A stretch of 64,000 nucleotides of DNA from Boswellia sacra (Eukaryota > Streptophyta > Magnoliopsida > Sapindales > Burseraceae), in NCBI GenBank assembly GCA_013180625.2, contig SNVD02006192.1:179341-243340 (forward strand). The letters run 5' to 3'. A model generated the notes under the pieces. That model ran no database searches. It had not been told where the DNA came from and saw only the letters and a program-made list of their open reading frames with translations. Shown here piece after piece: positions 58,056 to 64,000 of this stretch. The position numbers and the translations under genes are program-made. Numbering within the stretch: the first letter of the stretch is position 1; every line of letters begins with the position of its first letter.

Positions 58056-59424
58056 TGCTCGCTAGTGTCAAAAAATTGAAGTCCATCACATAGGGGTGGG
58101 TGACAACTAGGTGAGAAAGTGAGATGCTAAGATGGGTGGCTGCTAGGCTAAGAAAAGGGGATTTTGAGAGTATAGAATATAGAAGGGTAATTTAGGTCTT
58201 TTCATATTTAAGATGTTCTGAGAGATAAAAAGTGAAAAAATTTCACTTTTTCTATTTAAACAATTTTTTCTGAAAATAAGTGATCTGCTGGCAAAACAAA
58301 CAATCAAAATTGTTTCAACAAATTAAATCTAAATAAATTCGTATTTCAATGGGCAAAACAAACAAACCCTTAGTTTATAGTAAAATGATAATTTAACACC
58401 TTTTAGTTCCAATATCATTCTGCCTTTTTCATAGGATAAAACCTTATGTATAGAATTATAGATGAGAAATATACCAACAAGTAATAATGGTTTACAAAAA
58501 TTTTAAATTATTCAAAAGTTATTGAGTTGTTTGATGAGATAAATATAGAAGCACTTATTTAAGTAAATTACAAAATTGTAGTTTTGTTATAAGAAAAAAA
58601 TAAAGTATAATATTTAAAATTAAATAAGGGCCTCCTTAATATTTCAAAACTCTAAAAAATGGCTTCTCTGAAGGCCTCAATGTTGGGATTGAAGAGATAT
58701 AATAACTTTTTTAATCTTCTATAACCTTTCTTACATTGCAACCAAACAATACGAAATAAGGTTAGAAGAGCTTTTAACATTAGAAATGCTCTTTTAACTA
58801 GGAGAAAAAGCCTTTACAAATGCGTTCTTAATCTTAAAAACAATCTCTCTCCATATGATGGTTATCCAGATTAATTCTTACCACACTAATCCTAGATCTA
58901 AAATGAAAATGAGTCTAATAGAAAACTTGAAAATATTTATTAAATCTGTTTTTCCTCACTCAAATATATTTCGAAAGTAAACAATAAATAAAAACAAATA
59001 TTAACAATAAATATATAAAATAGTTTAATTGATCCAGAGTATGAAATCATCAAAATGACATAGCACCTCAATCGTAATTAATATTCCTTCTTCGGGCAAG
59101 CAAAGTCAAAATTATTCCTGAGTTATAATGGGACAACGGATTCAGTTGCCAAATGTTTTGGTAGTTTGATTAGTCAACATTAAAAATATAAATATGATCA
59201 GTTCACGTCTCGCATAGATTTCTTATAACAGCATGGAACCACATCGCTGGTTCTCGCATAGATTTTTAATATCATGGAGCCACTAGTCTTTTTCTAATGG
59301 GAACCACTACCACTAGAGCTTCAAATTAACGGCTTTGTCTCAAGTTCGTCTTCATCCTTGGCGCTTATGTTCTCGCACTTAAAAACCGAACAAACATACA
59401 TAGGTCAATATCTATGACTATGCT
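58056..59424. other. Flanking DNA without recognisable gene
   Basis: AT-rich, no ORF of note, no terminal-repeat pair recognised. Confidence 0.55.
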
Positions 59425-60842
59425 TAGGCTTGGCAATAGGGCGAGGCGGGTCCAGGGCAGGGTAATATTTGAAAGACAAGATCCAAACTCGCCCAGCCCC
59501 GCCTAATTTAAATTTTATTAAATTATTTAATCTAAAATATAAATATATTGATAATCATTATTTAAAAACTATAAAATGCATTAAATTCAATCTACTTCAT
59601 TAAAAAAAAAGACATAACTCTATATATTTTAAAAATAACAATAAATATAATTTACGCTTGACCTAAAATAAAATAAATACGCACATGATACATATTCTAA
59701 AATGCTTCAAAGTCAAATCTAATTATCCAACAATCATTAAAACTCAAAAGAAATAAAGTTAATTTCTATTAGATAAAAAAAATATTCATTACTCATAAAG
59801 TTTATATAAGTTTTCATTTATATTGGTATTATACACGTTAAATTGTGATTGTAGTTCAACTCTAATAGAAATAAAATTAATTTATATTAGATAAAAAATT
59901 TATTACTCATAAAGTTTAGATAAGTTTTCATTTATAATGACATTATGTAAGCTAAATAGTGATTGTACAAATTAGTTACATCATTTAAAAAAAATAATGA
60001 CCACTAATTACTGTTTGACTTTATTAGTAATAATGTTACATATTTTATTAGCAATAAGGTTCAAAGTGCATTATTGCTTTTAAACTGGTTAATTGATAAT
60101 TTTTCAATTAATTTATAATATAATTAAATAATTTTATAATAGCATGTTGATTTAATTTCAATCTAATAACAAAAATATGATTGGCATATACCAATTAATT
60201 AGCTTTACATGTATATATAACACTAATAATTTAATTAATTAACTTAGATTATGATAAATCATTTGTTTAAGGTTATAAGATTATTCTTATCATATTTCTA
60301 TTTATATATTTAGAAAATAATATATTGATTATATTAGAGGTATACATTTTGGAAATAATCTTCTTAATATTGTAATTAGTACTAGTAATCTATATCAAGA
60401 TGGCATATATTATACAAATTTAATTTTTATAAAATAAAATATTTTATTTTGTCATTATAACATGATAAAATTAATGTTAATATACTAAAATATTCATAAT
60501 TATTAATTAAATTGTAACTTTTGTTAAAGTTTTTGTATTATTTGTAAAAGTCTAAGAAATTCACACATATGAGAAGTTTAACAAATATAACCTTAAAAAC
60601 TAAAAGCAGCCCTAAAATTTTAAAACTTAGTAAAGATATCCCTACATCTTCCGGGTGTGGGGCGGGGCGTGGCGGGGCAACGAGTCTAAGGAGTCAGACC
60701 CGACCCGACCCCGACCCGAATGGGGTAGCATACTTAAGGATCTAGACCTGCCCCTAAACTAAAAAAGAATAGGTCAAGACCTGCCCCTAAAGCACAGGTC
60801 ATGGTGGGGCCTCGGCTCCAACGGGTTCTTTTGCCATCCCTA
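59425..60842. mobile_element. Non-autonomous hAT-like element
   Basis: 1418 bp. Ends TAGGCTTGGCAATAGGGC and (reverse-complemented) TAGGGATGGCAAAAGAAC; flanks ACTATGCT (59417-59424) and ACTATGGT (60843-60850) are an 8-bp TSD with one change. GC-rich subterminal zones (GGGCGAGGCGGG; GGGGCGGGGCGTGGCGGGGC at about 60660) enclose a very AT-rich interior without transposase. The same superfamily as 36158-37122 but a different family. Confidence 0.85.
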
Positions 60843-60850
60843 ACTATGGT

Positions 60851-61168
60851 TTAACAAACCTAACTACCACATGTTAACTTGTCAACAAACATAACATATG
60901 CTTGTATTTTAAAATTTTCTTGTAAATTTTTGCTATTTAAGTATTATAATTCGATTGGAAACGGCTCAATGATTAAAAATCCTAAATACCTAGTGGGCTC
61001 TACATTCTTTTGGTCCAATTCCATCATTTAAACGTCTAAGATGACATTTTTACCGCTTTAGGAAATTTGTTGTTTCTTTAATAGTTCTTATTTGAACTTA
61101 GATTTTTATGCTATTTGTGGCATCAAATTTTTTTTTATCCTCAATTTTTACCTCTCGAATATTCTAAG
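60851..61168. other. Flanking DNA, nothing recognised
   Basis: AT-rich spacer between the hAT element and the possible LTR start. Confidence 0.5.
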
Positions 61169-62122
61169 CGTAACACCCAACCCATGTCAACAAAGCCCAG
61201 CCTAGCCAAATTTTTTTTTTTTAATTCATTTTGCTGTCATAAAACAAGAGGGGGGAGGAAACACAAATGGGGGAAAATAGAGGGGCAACAGAGTTTTCAC
61301 TATTGATCGTCGATTGCCACCTTTGACCGGCGATTCTGACCAATTTTCGTTGAATCTCTAGCCCCATGATATGTCATTTTGAAGCTTGTATGTCCTCTTT
61401 CCAACCATATATATCTCGTCCTTGTGTTCTTCACCGTTTTTGCGAATCAAAGCTTGGAAGCTGACGGCTTCCTATGCACTTTCGGGCCAAAATCCGATGA
61501 GTTACCAGTCAATCTATACATCAAACTAAAGCTTGTTCCATGCTCTTTCTAATAATACCTCTTTTGTTGCATATTAATACGTGAAACTTGTAAAATGGAG
61601 AGAAATGAATTTTGGTCACTATTAATCTTTTTCTAGCGACGTTTCCAATGAAGGTTTTCGATCATCAAATAATTTGTAGAACATTCCTTAAGAGCTTGAA
61701 TTCAGTGAGTGGATTATGTTTTGAGATTTTTATATTATATTAAAGTGTATTAAATTCATGGTTTTTCATATGATTTAAGTTATTAGTTTAATTAAGTAAG
61801 TTATATTAATTGTTGTTAAAATAAATGATTAGTGATTATGCTATTTTGAAAATAAGTGCGTGTAAAGTATTAAATTTTAGATAAAAGAGATCTTTATGGG
61901 TGGTTTTAATAAACTAGTGTTTGAATATATAGTAAATGATGTTTAGTTATGTTTAAATATAAAAGGAAAAGGAATTTAAAGTGACATTTGTAGAATGAAT
62001 GTATAGAATATGTTAATGGGAAGTAGAAATTTTGTTAACGGTTGAAAAATAGACATTTATAATTATATGAATTTGTATAGTAAATTGAAGTATTTAGTTA
62101 TTTTCTTTGAATAAATACACAC

Positions 62123-62150
62123 GTACATACATACATACATACATACATAC

Positions 62151-62199
<49 letters not shown>
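62123..62199. repeat. Compound microsatellite (CATA)n-(TA)n
   Basis: About eight CATA units (62123-62152) run into about 23 TA units (to 62199). Confidence 0.97.
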
Positions 62200-62204
<5 letters not shown>

Positions 62205-63449
62205 AAAATTGTGTTTTTAATTTACAAAATGATGGTTGGTTTTATAATCAAAATAATAGCAAATTGTTTTGAAGAAAAGCTTTGAAAATTAGAATTTAAT
62301 TCTGCAGTGGTGGCAATGAAAAATTTTGAAACTATCCAGCAGCAGGGGTTGAACTACAAATGCTGAAAATTGTTCAGGAAGTTACGGGAACCTAAATGCG
62401 AAATTTTGGAATTTTAGGATATCCAAAGAATTTTCTTTTAAATCATGATTTTTAAGATTTTGGAAGTCTTTGAAATTTTGAATTGAAATTTTTGAAAATT
62501 AAATAAGCATTTAAGTATAAATATGTGAAAAGATGTTATAAAGAAAAAAAAAAGTGTTGTATGGGAAGTGTGAGATTTTGGGATAAACATAAAAGTTATT
62601 GTTTATAGTAAGTTGCAAGAGTATTTTATTTTATGGGTTATAATGATTTACAAATGCGATTTAAAAATATGTTGGAAAATTCTAAAGATATTTAGGAGAT
62701 TTATTTTCTAGATCAACTAAGAAGAATATGTAGTGATGTTATTTAGTATTTTATGAATATGGTTACAAGAATATTTTAGTAAAGTTAGAAGTATTCAAGT
62801 TAGTTCCTATAAAATTCTTGAATATAAATTTAGCATCATTTATTATATTGCTTTCAGTAAATCGAATATTTCAGAGTTAGTTTTTAAAAAAGTTCTAGAC
62901 ATTACTTTCAGTTTCAAAATTTGTTCTAAACAAAGATATAGCACCTTAAATGAGAAATTCAGATTTTATATGTGAAGTGTTTTCTAGATTATCATAGATG
63001 TGTATTTTATCATTTATTGAAAGTGCAAAAGCAGAATATTTACGATTATTTTTTATATATAGTAATTTGATTCAAGAATTTCTTAAAATCTTTGGAAATG
63101 CTCTATTAGGTGTTTATCATGGATTTCAAAGAATTCAAATATTTTTAGCTTTAGCTTGCATCAATCTCCAAAGTTTGATAAAATTGCATAAAAAGCAAAA
63201 GTTTAGCATATGAAGCAGTTTTTGAAAGTAATCAGCTTTTGTAAAGATAAGAAAGTTCACTTATATTATACTAAGCTAGTACCCAAACAGTCATTTAGAA
63301 CACTTAGACAGTGATATAGATAGAGGCCTTTGGGGCTATACACATAGAGGCTTTAGGCCTTACGATCTGGGTGCTTTAATCCTTTGAGGGCAGCTCTGCG
63401 CATGCGTATGACTAGTATAGTAGGCCTATGCAATGTTAAATCTTGACAG

Positions 63450-63595
63450 GTACAGATAGCTCTACCTGTGTGATGTTAGATCTCACCAGGAATGAGAAAT
63501 AGACAGCTCTGCCTACGTGATATAGATCTCACCAGGTATGAGGAGATTCAGATAGCTCTGCCTGTGCGAATTTAGATCTCACCACGTAGGATGAG
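63450..63595. repeat. Tandem repeat of about 48-50 bp, three units
   Basis: CAGATAGCTCTGCCTGTGTG followed by TAGATCTCACCAGG recurs starting near 63452, 63501 and 63548. Confidence 0.85.
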
Positions 63596-64000
63596 ACAGC
63601 TTCAGGGGTACTTATTTAGTATAATCCAAAAGTGTTTTAAGTATGTTCATATGAGTTAGTTTGAGAAAGATGCATTCTTTTTATTATTTTCTTTTAAAAG
63701 TATAGAATCAAGCTACCATATCTGAGAAGTTTTAATTACAAGTTTATTTACTTTAATATTCTATGAGAAAATTGATTATACTTTCAACTATTATGATAGA
63801 TTTTCTTAAGTATAAATAAGAAATGGGATTTTCTAGTCAATAATATAGTATATGATTTTATTATGAGGAAATCGTATTTATTATAACTGTTTTAGGACAC
63901 AGAGTCAATAAGTGTTAGAGTATATGAATTTTAGATGTTCGGTAAACAATCTTCTTGATAAGTTAGAAATGAAAATATGTGGTTTTTAGAACAAAAGGAA

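Larger units (their letters stand above)
61169..64000. mobile_element. Possible start of a long Ty3/gypsy LTR running off the window
   Basis: CGTAACACCCAACCC at 61169 resembles the TGTAACACCC start common in plant chromovirus LTRs, with T-to-C at the first base. Downstream are a 5'-UTR-like stretch (61200-61700), microsatellites and, at 63300-63610, an AGGCCTTTGGGGCTATACAC block with CTCTGCCTGTG-GATCTCACCAGG repeats in the style of long chromovirus LTRs. No partner LTR, PBS or coding sequence is in view, so this is inferred. Confidence 0.4.

Overview
The window is nuclear DNA from a flowering plant, most likely a eudicot. It is AT-rich, its gene remnants have GT-AG introns, and it holds fragments of typical plant genes (DXR, a LOG protein, a BOR borate exporter, PLGG1, a SUVH methyltransferase, pyruvate kinase). 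I see no intact host gene. Almost everything is a nest of transposable elements, and their boundaries can be set from terminal sequences and target-site duplications (TSDs).

Layout. Positions 1-1055 are the right part of a CACTA DNA transposon, followed by gene-free AT-rich DNA to 3256. A Ty3/gypsy chromovirus-type retrotransposon occupies 3257-58050 (LTRs 3257-5420 and 55932-58050, TSD ATATT). Its gag-pol is a pseudogene split by three insertions: a 1.9-kb non-autonomous LTR element on the minus strand (7434-9380), a 3.45-kb CACTA carrying a SUVH methyltransferase fragment (9994-13446, TSD AGA), and a 40.5-kb CACTA (14711-55178, TSD GTA). After 58050 come gene-free DNA, a hAT-like element (59425-60842) and what may be the start of another long LTR (from about 61169).

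The 40.5-kb CACTA is the centre of interest. It has one pair of outer ends but contains two diverged copies of the same element (A, about 14711-35230; B, about 35231-55178), joined head to tail at about 35230 where a 3' subterminal region runs straight into the 5' internal region. Copy A keeps the Transposase_24 (tnpA-like) gene and has lost the tnp2 transposase. Copy B keeps the tnp2 gene and has lost all of the tnpA-like gene except exon 1. Each copy has private insertions. A has a Mutator-like MITE (17607-18008) and a 10.7-kb Athila-like retrotransposon (24177-34854). B has a hAT element (36158-37122), a 1.8-kb LTR-like element (38432-40236) and a 6.5-kb gene-capturing CACTA (40936-47453).

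Two cargo systems stand out. The Athila-like element carries two extra intronless ORFs between integrase and polypurine tract: a small basic Cys-rich protein and a truncated homologue of the cytokinin-activating enzyme LOG. The 6.5-kb Pack-CACTA carries multi-exon fragments of pyruvate kinase (antisense), DXR, a BOR transporter and PLGG1. All coding material seen is broken by stops, frameshifts or deletions, except that the Cys-rich ORF and the truncated LOG-like ORF are open as they stand. Divergence estimates are by eye only; no database search was possible.
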